A stretch of 64,000 nt of DNA from Gorsachius magnificus (lineage: Eukaryota; Chordata; Aves; Pelecaniformes; Ardeidae): assembly GCA_034008185.1 (NCBI GenBank), contig CM067082.1, positions 4,758,984 through 4,822,983 on the forward strand. Direction: 5' to 3'. Shown here in pieces: positions 35,446 through 45,800 of the stretch. A model generated the notes under the pieces. It had not been told where the DNA came from. It searched no databases and saw nothing but the letters and a program-made list of their open reading frames with translations. The position numbers and the translations under genes are program-made. How positions within the stretch are numbered: the first letter of the stretch is position 1; each line of letters begins with the position of its first letter.

Positions 35446-38400
35446 AAAGGGACAACCGGGTCTACTGGACTGTGTGGATTCGATGGCCTGGCACGTCAGA
35501 CCCACAGAAGTATAGAGCTCTAGTAGACACCGGTGCACAGTGTACTCTAATGCCATCAAGCCATATAGGGGCAGAATCCATCTGTATTTCTGGAGTGACA
35601 GGGGGATCTCAAGAGCCGACTGTATTGGAGGCCGAAGTGAGCCTAACTGGGAACAAGTGGCAAAAGCACCGCGTAGTGACTGGGCCAGATACTCCGTGCA
35701 TCCTTGGCATAGACTACCTCAGGAGAGGGTATTTCAAGGACCCAAAAGGGTACCGGTGGGCTTTTGGTATAGCTGCCTTGGAGGCAGAAGAAATTAAGCA
35801 GCTGTCTACCTTGCCTGGTCTCTCAAAGGACCCTTCTGTTGTGGGGTTGCTGAGTGTTGAAGAACAACAAGTGCCGATTGCCACCACAACAGTGCACAGG
35901 CGGCAATATCGCACCAACCGAGACTCCCTGATTCCCATCCATAAGCTGTTTCGTCGACTGGAGAGCCAAGGAGTGATCAGCAAGACTCGCTCACCCTTTA
36001 ACAGTCCCATATGGCCAGTGAGAAAGTCTGATGGAGAGTGGAGACTGACAGTAGACTATCGTGGCCTGAATGAAGTTACGCCACTGCTGAGTGCTGCCGT
36101 GCCAGACATGCTAGAACTTCAATACGAACTGGAGTCAAAGGCAGCCAAGTGGTATGCCACAATTGATATTGCAAATGCTTTCTTTTCAATCCCTTTGGCA
36201 GCAGAGTGCAGGCCACAGTTTGCTTTCACTTGGAGGGGCATCCAGTACACCTGGAATCGACTGCCCCAGGGGTGGAAACACAACCCTACCATTTGCCATG
36301 GACTGATCCAGACAGCGCTGGAACAGGGTAAGCCTCCAGAGCACCTGCAATATATTGATGACATCATTGTGTGGGGCAATACAGCAGAAGGAGTTTTTGA
36401 GAAAGGGAAGAAAATAGTCCACATCCTTCTGAAGGCCAGTTTTGCCATAAAACAAAGTAAGGTCAAGGGCCCTGCACAGGAGATCCAGTTTTTAGGAATG
36501 AAATGGCAAGATGGACGTCGTCAGATTCCAATGGATGTGACCAACAAAATAACAGCTATGTCTCCACCAGTTAGCAAAAAGGAAACACAAGCTTTCTTGG
36601 GCATTGTGGGTTTTTGGAGAATGCATATTCCAAATTACAGCCAGATTGTAAGCCCTCTCTACCAAGTGACCCGGAAGAAGGATGATTTCAAATGGGGCCC
36701 TGAACAACGACAAGCCTTTGAACAAATTAAACGGGAGATAGTGCATGCAGTAGCCCTTGGACCAGTCCGGACAGGGCAAGATGTAAAGAATGTGCTCTAC
36801 ACCGCAGCCGGGGAGAATGGCCCTACCTGGAGCCTCTGGCAGAAAGCACCAGGGGAGACTCGAGGCCGACCCCTAGGCTTTTGGAGTCGGGGTTACAGAG
36901 GATCTGAAGCCAACTATACTCCAACTGAAAAAGAGATATTGGCAGCATATGAAGGGGTTCGAGCTGCTTCAGAAGTGATTGGTACTGAAGCACAGCTCCT
37001 CCTGGCACCCCGACTGCCGGTGCTGGGCTGGATGTTCAAAGGGAAGGTCCCCTCTACACATCATGCAACTGATGCTACGTGGAGTAAGTGGGTCGCACTG
37101 ATTACACAACGGGCTCGAATAGGAAACCTCAGTCGCCCAGGAATCTTGAAAGTGATCATGGACTGGCCAGAAGGCAAAGATTTTGGAGTATCACCAGAGG
37201 AGGAGGTGGTGCGTGCTGAAGAAGCCCCATTATATAATAAACTGCCAGAAAATGAGAAGCAATATGCCCTGTTCACTGATGGGTCCTGTCGTCTTGTGGG
37301 AAAGCATCGGAGGTGGAAGGCTGCTGTATGGAGTCCTACAAGACAAGTTGCAGAGACTGCTGAAGGAGAAGGTGAATCAAGTCAGTTTGCAGAGGTGAAA
37401 GCCATCCAGCTGGCTTTAGATATTGCTGAAAGAGAAAAATGGCCAGTGCTCTATCTCTATACTGACTCATGTATGGTGGCAAATGCCCTGTGGGGGTGGT
37501 TGCAGCAATGGAAACAGAACAACTGGCAGCGCAGAGGCAAACCCATCTGGGCAGCCGCATTGTGGCAAGATATTGCTGCCCGGGTAGAGAACTTGGTTGT
37601 AAAGGTACGTCATGTAGATGCTCATGTACCCAAGAGTCGGGCCTCTGAAGAACATCAAAACAACCAGCAGGCAGATCAGGCTGCTAAGATTGAAGTGGCT
37701 CAGGTGGATCTGGACTGGCAACATAAGGGTGAATTGTTTCTAGCTCGGTGGGCCCATGACACTTCAGGCCATCAAGGAAGAGATGCAACATACAGATGGG
37801 CTCGTGATCGAGGGGTGGACTTAACTATGGACGCTATTGCACAGGTTATCCATGAATGTGAAACATGTGCTGCGATCAAACAAGCCAAGCGGTTAAAGCC
37901 TCTCTGGTATGGAGGACGGTGGCTGAAATACAAATATGGGGAGGCCTGGCAGATTGATTATATCACACTCCCACAAACCCGCCATGGCAAACGCTATGTG
38001 CTCACCATGGTGGAAGCGACCACCGGATGGTTGGAAACATACCCTGTGCCCCATGCCACTGCCCGGAACACTATCCTAGGCCTTGAAAAACAAGTCCTGT
38101 GGCGACATGGCACTCCAGAAAGAATTGAGTCAGACAACGGAACTCATTTCCGAAACAGCCTCATAGACAAATGGGCCAAAGAGCATGGCATTGAGTGGGT
38201 CTATCACATCCCCTATCATGCACCAGCCTCTGGGAAAATTGAACGATACAATGGACTGTTAAAAACTACACTGAAAGCAATGGGTGGTGGAACATTCAAA
38301 CATTGGGATACACATTTAGCAAAAGCTACTTGGTTAGTCAACACTAGAGGATCTGCCAAGCGAGCTGGCCCTGCCCAATCAAACCTCTTACGTACTGTAG

Positions 38401-38603
38401 AAGGGGATAAAGTCCCTGTAGTGCATGTAAAAAATATGCTGGGGAAGACAGTCTGGGTTACTCCTGCCTCAGGTAAAGGCAAACCCATCCGTGGGATTGC
38501 TTTTGCTCAAGGACCTGGCTCTACTTGGTGGGTGATGCGGAAGGACGGGGAAGTCCGATGTGTACCCCAGAGGGATTTGATTTTGGGTGAAAATAGCCAA
38601 TGA
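35439..38603 (+). CDS. pol: Pol polyprotein (protease, RT, RNase H, integrase), intact
   Basis: One open frame of 1054 codons from the first Met; the true Pol probably begins after the UAG at 35415-35417, in the same frame. Order of domains: retropepsin-type protease with the active-site DTG at 30-32 and the C-terminal motif ILGIDYL near 90; reverse transcriptase with LTVDYRGLNEV, first catalytic Asp D243 in ATIDIANAFF and the YIDD box at 305-308; RNase H with the four acidic residues D614, E652, D676 and D746; integrase with the zinc-binding H773, H778, C807 and C810, and the catalytic triad D840, D899 and E935 with exactly 35 residues between the last two. The protein would process Gag-Pol, copy the RNA genome and integrate it. 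All catalytic residues are present and no stop or frameshift was found, in contrast to gag. No dUTPase domain or env follows. It is in the family of bird ERV Pol proteins; finer classification needs a tree. Confidence 0.95.
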   Translation: MEERDNRVYWTVWIRWPGTSDPQKYRALVDTGAQCTLMPSSHIGAESICISGVTGGSQEPTVLEAEVSLTGNKWQKHRVVTGPDTPCILGIDYLRRGYFKDPKGYRWAFGIAALEAEEIKQLSTLPGLSKDPSVVGLLSVEEQQVPIATTTVHRRQYRTNRDSLIPIHKLFRRLESQGVISKTRSPFNSPIWPVRKSDGEWRLTVDYRGLNEVTPLLSAAVPDMLELQYELESKAAKWYATIDIANAFFSIPLAAECRPQFAFTWRGIQYTWNRLPQGWKHNPTICHGLIQTALEQGKPPEHLQYIDDIIVWGNTAEGVFEKGKKIVHILLKASFAIKQSKVKGPAQEIQFLGMKWQDGRRQIPMDVTNKITAMSPPVSKKETQAFLGIVGFWRMHIPNYSQIVSPLYQVTRKKDDFKWGPEQRQAFEQIKREIVHAVALGPVRTGQDVKNVLYTAAGENGPTWSLWQKAPGETRGRPLGFWSRGYRGSEANYTPTEKEILAAYEGVRAASEVIGTEAQLLLAPRLPVLGWMFKGKVPSTHHATDATWSKWVALITQRARIGNLSRPGILKVIMDWPEGKDFGVSPEEEVVRAEEAPLYNKLPENEKQYALFTDGSCRLVGKHRRWKAAVWSPTRQVAETAEGEGESSQFAEVKAIQLALDIAEREKWPVLYLYTDSCMVANALWGWLQQWKQNNWQRRGKPIWAAALWQDIAARVENLVVKVRHVDAHVPKSRASEEHQNNQQADQAAKIEVAQVDLDWQHKGELFLARWAHDTSGHQGRDATYRWARDRGVDLTMDAIAQVIHECETCAAIKQAKRLKPLWYGGRWLKYKYGEAWQIDYITLPQTRHGKRYVLTMVEATTGWLETYPVPHATARNTILGLEKQVLWRHGTPERIESDNGTHFRNSLIDKWAKEHGIEWVYHIPYHAPASGKIERYNGLLKTTLKAMGGGTFKHWDTHLAKATWLVNTRGSAKRAGPAQSNLLRTVEGDKVPVVHVKNMLGKTVWVTPASGKGKPIRGIAFAQGPGSTWWVMRKDGEVRCVPQRDLILGENSQ

Positions 38604-39000
38604 ACTGAATTGTATAATGTTAATTGCTGTATAATATAGTATGTAATAATTTTTACTATTGCTGTGTATGCTATCAATGGTATAACAGTAAGGATCACCC
38701 AGATTAAGAAGAATGAATTCTGAAGAAACTGAGGAAGTGCAGCGGATGGAACCAGAACTGACTTCAGCAAGCAACAACCCAACACCAGACCCCATCTCTC
38801 CTGCCCTGAAAGACAGATGGAGCCCAAAACCGTGGACTAAATGAACCCAGTGGACATTTTAGAGGGATGGCCCATAGACTAAGGGAATGATATCTGTGTG
38901 TATGTATCAAATAATGGGAAAGTGGTGGTGATTAATTGGAATGTATTGTAAGGGTAGGACCTAAGCAGAACGTAAATGGTATAGAATAAGGGGTGGATAA
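38604..39000 (+). other. Pol-LTR spacer without env, polypurine-like end
   Basis: 397 bases between the pol stop and the 3' LTR. No open frame of note and nothing resembling an envelope gene, so this copy has no env or lost it before insertion. The last bases AATAAGGGGTGGATAA (38985-39000) are a degenerate polypurine tract in the expected position next to the LTR. Confidence 0.7.
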
Positions 39001-39562
39001 TGTCCTGGTTTCGGCTAGAATAGAGTTAATTTTCTTCATAGTAGCTAGCGCAGTGCTGTGTTTTGGATTTAATGCTAGAAGAATGTTGATAACACGCTGA
39101 TGTTTTTAGTTGTTGCCAAGTAGTGCTCAGACTGCTCAAGGACTTTTTGAGCTTCTCCTGCTCGGCCAGGTGCATAACAAGCTGGGAGTACAGCACAGCT
39201 AGGACCCAAACTGTCCAAAGAGCTATTCCATACTATATAACGTCATGCTCGGGGGGGTAGTTGGTCAGTCGGTTGGTCGTGGGCAGAGTGGTCGTGGCTC
39301 GGGGAGAGTGATTGCGGCTTGGGACGGGCTGGGCATCGGTCAGCGGGTGGTGAGCAATTGCATTGTGCATCACTTGTTTTATATATTCTGTATATTTTCT
39401 TACCATTATTATTATTCCCTCTTATTAAACTGTCTCTATCTCAACGCACGGGTCTTACTTTTTTTCCTTTCTCTAATTCTTTACCCCATCCCACTGAGGG
39501 AGGGGGGGGAGTGAGCGAGCGGCTGCGTGGTGCTTAGTTGCCAGCCAGGTTAAACCACGACA
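39001..39562 (+). repeat. 3' LTR of the provirus
   Basis: 562-bp terminal repeat, about 95% identical by eye to the 5' LTR, with a short deletion of about six bases (near 39205) compared with it. Contains TATATAA (39234-39240) and the polyadenylation signal ATTAAA (39424-39429). Ends CACGACA, followed by the duplication CTCAT. Confidence 0.92.
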
Positions 39563-42500
39563 CTCATCTTGGGGCAAGCAATTTTTTTTCTTCATCTCAG
39601 CCCTGCAAACACGTACCTGTTCAAATTTGTGCAACCGTGTTGACATGTTCAAATCGGTAAGGGTAGTTCTTATATCTGTAGTCAAACATGCCTATACATG
39701 GGGGTTTTTAGCTATTATGGTGGTTGGCTCTTATTTATAGTCATAGTGAAGGTGGATGCAACCCATTTTATTGGTCTAAAAAGTGAAGCTAATTCTGTTT
39801 CACTGTGGCTATTCTGTTCAATCCCACTAGTGTATTTATCACTTCCCTAAAAATAGACTTGGAACTCTTGGGAATGCAGGGCTATATTTGCAGTAAAGTT
39901 TGCTGTAGCTGGATTTCTATGAGAACGGTTCACTTGCTGACTGGTAATGTATAACCATCTCCTTTGATCCTGTGTTTTGGTTAATGGGTTAAGAACTCTA
40001 CTGCCTGGTTTTTGCTGCAGAAAATACATCACTGTTTAATGCTGGCCTAGGAAAGTGTCTAAAAGCAGCAGGATATTCTGAATCATTCACCAAGACCATT
40101 CTTATACAAAATCATCAATGATAATGTGCATCTTGCTGCTAGGTGGTAGACTTTTTAACTTTCTGGTATGTCCAAATTTCAGACACTTAGTAGATCAACT
40201 CCCTGTCAGCCTTGCACCTTGAAAAGTGTTACTTTCCTGTTTGTAAAATGAAAACTTGAAGATAATTTTTCTGAGAGCATCAAAAAGGCCATAATTCAAA
40301 CCAGATAATAATCTTTTCAAGGCTTGAAACTTTCAGTTTTTACCTGTAAACTGAGTTAGACTTGCCAGGCTTCCTTTGTGATAGTGTTTGTTATTGGTGT
40401 AGCATCTTGAGTTGTAGTTGGAGACCAGGTTGTACTGAGTGTCCTTAGAAGAAAAGGAAAGTAGTGGACACAAGCGTACTAATAAGTGATAAAATACTGT
40501 AGAAAAAATATCGGCCAGCTTGATGGGCAGTAGGACCAGAACCCAGGGGTGGCCAACATTGGTTTGTGGGTGCTGTAGTAAAGGAAAGATCTGGGTTATT
40601 TCCTGGCAGATGTTCACGGAGAACCTCCTCTGAAGAGCAGCAGTCTTGAGGACGCTTCCTGAAATGTGTTTTAATTAGCAGTGCCTGAGATGCAGGGAAT
40701 TTCACTCCTCAGGAAGTTCAGGGCCTATAAATGTTGTGCTGTGCTCAAAATGGGACCTGATACTCCAGCTTAACCCTTATCAGCATTGTGTAAAGTGAAA
40801 AGTTTACTTGTCTCCCTTACGTTTGCTGCCCCTTGTTCACAAGTCCCAACACAGTATTAGTTTTTTATTTATTTTCCCTTTCTCTTGGTAGTCTTAATAG
40901 TTTTTCTTCACTTTGGATTCACTAAAACCTCCGTATTTTATGTGGTGTTATTGTCTTGCTGGTAATACCATTTTGTATATGCATGGTTGGTTATTCTTAC
41001 CTAGTTGTAAAGCTGGTGGAAAAAAATACGATACAGTGTTAGAAGCCTTTGATGTGACAACTTTTCCTTGTTGTGTGTTTGAGACACTTTACCAGTTATA
41101 TGAGGACAGCCAGTATAAATCCTTCCAAATCGGCCAACTCCCCTTAGGTCTAGATGCTTGCAGATCATTTGGTCTGCTTATTCTCTTATATCTTTGGGAC
41201 CTTGAGTTGCATAAGTCTTCCTAATGCTGTATAATTCTTCAGATGCCAATTTCTTTCGACACTAAATGCTTTGAATTTGTTTGCTAAGCTTGTAGTTGAG
41301 TTTTATAAAAAACTTTCTTCTGTTTAGTGTGCTTGTGCCCCTAACCATCTCAGTTTAAAATATTCCAACTGGGCAACAGTTTTTGGCCAGTGGATTTGTG
41401 GACCAAAAGAGTGGACTGTTAAGTTTTTGAAATAATGCTATGTTTTCATGTGCTTGAATTTCATTACATTCATTTACAGTAGCAGGAATTGGAAGAAATA
41501 GTGGTTTATTTTGTATTATATTGTGTACTGTCCACACATACTGCTATCTTGGGTATAGAGGAGATGACTATCAGAAGTGATGTGGTTTCTTTTGTTTGTT
41601 TCTTACTGGTAGCTATGAATCAGTACTTTGGGTTTTTTTTTTTGTTTTGTGGTGTGTTTTTTTTTTTGTTTTTTTTTTTTTCTGTGACAAGAAGTAAAGC
41701 AGGCAACTTGAATTTCCTGGGCAAGATTCTGGACAAATGCAGCTTGGGCAGAGTTTCCTTATTAAGGGAGGATGAAGAGGACATGAGAAGGTAGTAAGAG
41801 TCTATTAACTGCACCCATACATGAATGCATTAAATGAGATACAGTATTGTGCACCAAGAAGGAGCCTTGATCATGGAGCCGAAGTTATTAATAGCTGTTC
41901 CAGGTACTGCTGAAATGCTGCCCTTTAACAACATGTGGAAGGTATATTGTAACACAGTCCACTCCCAGCTGTATTGTGGAAGGTGCAGTCTTTAAATTGC
42001 TAACCAAGATTCCCATTAAGAAAAAAAAAGGTCATTTCTTATTTTAGTAAAATATAGAATTTAGAATGTGGAAAAGAAAAGGGCACTTAAAAAGTCATGG
42101 TTGTCAGCAGGACTCCAAGTTTGGCATTCCGGGTTTATATTTGTATTGTTAGCAGGTGGTTGTGTTGTCATTTCCCTCTTTCAGGATCAGTCTACTTGGT
42201 TTAACTTTCAGGATAGGATGATAAAAGCTTGGCAGAATCATAGGTGGTGTTAAGGTCCGAAAGAATTGAAGCAGCTGTAATCATGGAGTTTTTCCAGCCT
42301 ATTCCTTTTTTCTAAATGATCTCTATAAGAACACTGTCCCAAAGGAATGGTAGGCTTTTTCTCATAGTATAATTCTCAGTGTATTTTAACGTTGTCCTGT
42401 TTCAGGAAGTCTTTTTGTGTTTTGCTAGTAGTAATATTCCTGGGAGTCTGAACCGTATTGCATCATAGTTATTTTAAGCAAAACAACTCAGGTTGTACTC

Positions 42501-42840
42501 CTCTGCCTTTAATGTATGCTAACTCCTTACATATAAATTTGAGTTGGACTCTTATTATGGTGAATAATTAGAAGCATCTGCATAATAATTTTTGGTTTCG
42601 AAAAACAGACGAGCAAACAGGATGTTAACTTCTACCTCGTTTTTGCATGGTGTTGGGGGCTACGTATTAGTCCTTCTTTGATACCCTAAAAAAATTCCTG
42701 AGCACAGGATATATTTGTATCCAGCCTGAGTCCTTGAGCTTCTGGCTCTATGCTAAATCTTAACCAGATGTGACCTTAAATGAAGGTGACTGTTAAACAA
42801 TGACCATCTACATCATTTTGGGAGGAGGCTTTTTTGGGTG

Positions 42841-42841
<1 letters not shown>

Positions 42842-42889
<48 letters not shown>
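42842..42889 (+). repeat. (ATT)n microsatellite, 16 units
   Basis: Sixteen uninterrupted TAT/ATT units. A perfect run this long is likely to vary in length between individuals. Confidence 0.95.
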
Positions 42890-45800
42890 GCCCACTTTCT
42901 CCAGGATGTCTTGTCTAAGTAGTCAGTGAAGAATAGGACATCTGGTGGTGAAATCTGGGCTTCAGTTTGGAGAAGAGAAGCCATGCGAAAGCTACCTGGA
43001 AGACTTGCTTTTGGGTGTGCGTAAGCATATCTATATGGGGTGAGACTTCCACCAGTTAGTCTTCTACTTGAAGGAACAGGATAAGAATTAGAGCTCTCTA
43101 CTAAATCCAGAGAACCAGTAACATAAAAATTACTGAGTCCTGATACTAATACAAGGAATAAATATTTTTGATGTTGCTTTTGGTAACAGACACTCAGCTT
43201 TGGAGACATGACACAAATGCAGCTCTCCTCCTGCAAAGGAGAAAGAATGACAGAAGGAAAACAGTAAGTTACATTGCTTAATATACTGATGGTCTCCGTA
43301 TCCATAGTGATGACAGCAGGAAAACCTGCAAGCTGCATAGATCGCAGCTACCATTACTGCAATGACTATATACAAGCAGTATGACTAATGTGGGTCAGAA
43401 GACGCTGTTTTAGCTTCTTTTAACTAAAACTCCCACTTGAAGGTGTCATCATACAAAGAAAATTTGTGATGGCTATAGTCAGGGGAGCATCACAGATTTC
43501 AAAGTTAGCTGAAATGCATGGATACAGAGTTAATTAGTCTTCTAGCATCTAGTGCTTTTCTAATGCAAGTTGTGCATCGCCTAATTCTTAGCAGGCAAAG
43601 TGTGGAAGTATTAAGATGGGGAGGGAGGGTTGCGATTAATCAGAAGGCTCATCTGTTTTTAAGTACAAGGCTACATAATCCCTTTTTCATTCAACTTCCT
43701 CACCCGGTTTGTATTTTTAAAGGAAGTGCTTAATCCCTAAATATGTATCTGAACTGTAAAATACTTTTGTCAGGAAAAAACAATTTTTATGCTCTTTGGG
43801 TGAGTTGAGCGGAGTTTACTTTAAATTTGTTACTTTACCGTGAACTTCTTTTTTTGCCCTTTCTTCAAAATAATTTTTCAAGATAAATTAGCGGGAACCT
43901 GTGCACATCTGAAAAGCAGGAAAGGCCCGAAGGCCTCAGGTCTAGAATTTTTGTTCTCATAGAAGTAAGTTATAGTTAATTATAGAAGATTATAGAAACA
44001 GAACAAAAGACTCCTTGCTTTTGGGGATGGTAGAACTAGTGTTTTTCTCAGTCCTCTTAAGTGGCAGTAATGCAGAATTTCTGCAAGTTGGCACATTTCA
44101 CTTGAATATTGGTTTTCATCTCTGCAGCATCCATATTTTCTATATAGCTGGTCTGATGACTAATTGAGGTCATATGCAGTCTGTTCAGCAAATCCTGGGA
44201 ACTTTGCATTTTCTTTTTTACTGTTCTCTTGTATCGTTAAAGCTGCCTAAAATGTGTCTTGCTTCAAGGACATGTCTTGATTTGTCTGAGATATCTTAAA
44301 TTTCTGAAGCATGCAGAAATTTGAAGGAGAGAGGCAGTTAGGGATGTGGGCAGCCCAAGGGCAAGGAAAACTCTCCAAGCCTACTTTATTCCCTGTGGTA
44401 GAAAGACAAATATGCAGAAAAAATTTGGGTTTGGATTTTTGGATTATGAAATGATGGTACATGTGTGCCATGTGTAGCTTAAAGGAGACTCTTATTCCCA
44501 AATTTTTGTTAAAAGCAGGGGATATTAAAAAAATTATGTTAAAATATTTATAGTATATAACTACTGAGGCTGTTGGTAGTGCACATTGGTGTTTATTATT
44601 TCACTTTACGGTTTACAGTATATACACTTTGTAGATAACTTCTGTTACATATTTAACTCCTAACACTGCAAACTAAATATTGATTTGTGTCTTGCTAGTT
44701 TTTAAACTTCAAAGCACTTCTGACTTGTGGTTAATTGATCTCCAGCTCCGTACTTTAACACACAGTGTTGGTTCTGAAAGCAAGGCATCTGAATTGCAGA
44801 TTTTACTGTATGTTTTACACATGCGGTTCACATTTAACTGATTTCACGAACTTGAGACTAGCCTGTTTTGCTGTGCAAGTTACTCTTTGAAATGCTTGTA
44901 AATATAAAGGGAAAATAAGGATAGAACAAAATAAGAAATAAACTACTGCTAACAAGTTTTCTAATGTGAAAGTAATGTTATTTGCCTGTAAAATATTTGG
45001 AAATTCCACACTCTTATCATTCACACTGTCCATCTCATGGCATTCAGTTTCCCAAAAGCCAGACCTCAGTTTTCTGGAGCTTTGTCACAAATGCCAGTAT
45101 TTAGCCAGTAATGAGGGCTGTAACCCAGGCCATGAATGTTCCCAACATAGGTTTCTGCTAGCTTATTCTCACAACTTCACAATGTGAATTAAATAAATTT
45201 AATCATCTGTCATGGTTTTCTTGAATGAGAGGATTTTGTTGCTAAAATTAAATTTTGGTCTGTTGTATGAAGCCGTATGAGTTGGGTTTTTAGTATTTTA
45301 TGCTCCTTAAAAGCATTTGGATGCATGTTTGTTTGGTTCTTAATGTTACAATTGATTGCCTTTCATTTGATTAACATACCTATCTTTGAATGGTGTTGGG
45401 GTGGAGTCCACCAGCTCTATAGTCTTGGTCATAATGTAAAATTTAAAAGCCCAGCAGGAACTCTGTTTCATAGAGGACCTGGAAGTCTTGTCTCCGCTGC
45501 TGATGAGCTGATAAAAGTTAACATAATGTGGTGAGGTTGTCTTAACTCTGTAGGATGTAGAGTGAGGGTTCCTTGTTTGTTGTTTTTGAGATGTCATTAA
45601 AAAAGCTCATGTCAGGAGGGAGAGCCATGTTGGCCTTAGGCCATCAGATTTAGCAGGTTGACTCCATCAACCAGCAGTTTGTAAGGAGGCAAGGTGTCCA
45701 TTAATGATCTGCATGGAAGAGAACCCAAGTCATTAGAATAATTTTGTGACAAAGCTACTGTATTTGCTTACCCCAATTGCAAGAGCAACATATTTGCATT

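Larger units (their letters stand above)
32062..39562 (+). mobile_element. Full-length endogenous retrovirus with two LTRs
   Basis: A 7.5-kb provirus bounded by LTRs that begin TGTCCTGG and end CACGACA, flanked by the perfect duplication CTCAT (32057-32061 and 39563-39567). Internal order: primer-binding site, decayed gag with a nested antisense CR1, open pol, 397 bp without env, polypurine-like tract, 3' LTR. A 5-bp duplication and an apparent lack of env recall ERVL-type (class III) elements, whereas the tRNA-Lys primer site is more usual in betaretrovirus-like elements, so I leave the class open. By eye the LTRs differ at roughly 28-30 of about 560 positions plus a short indel, about 5%, so the insertion is not recent. 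It lies in the sense orientation of the presumed host gene. Confidence 0.93.

Noticed and set aside
38216..38827. Minus-strand frames near the end of pol as a possible antisense viral gene
   Set aside because: No domain features, and composition follows from the opposite pol frame.
41630..41682. T-rich tract as an RNA polymerase III terminator
   Set aside because: No upstream A or B box or tRNA-like structure; low-complexity T runs are frequent throughout the window.
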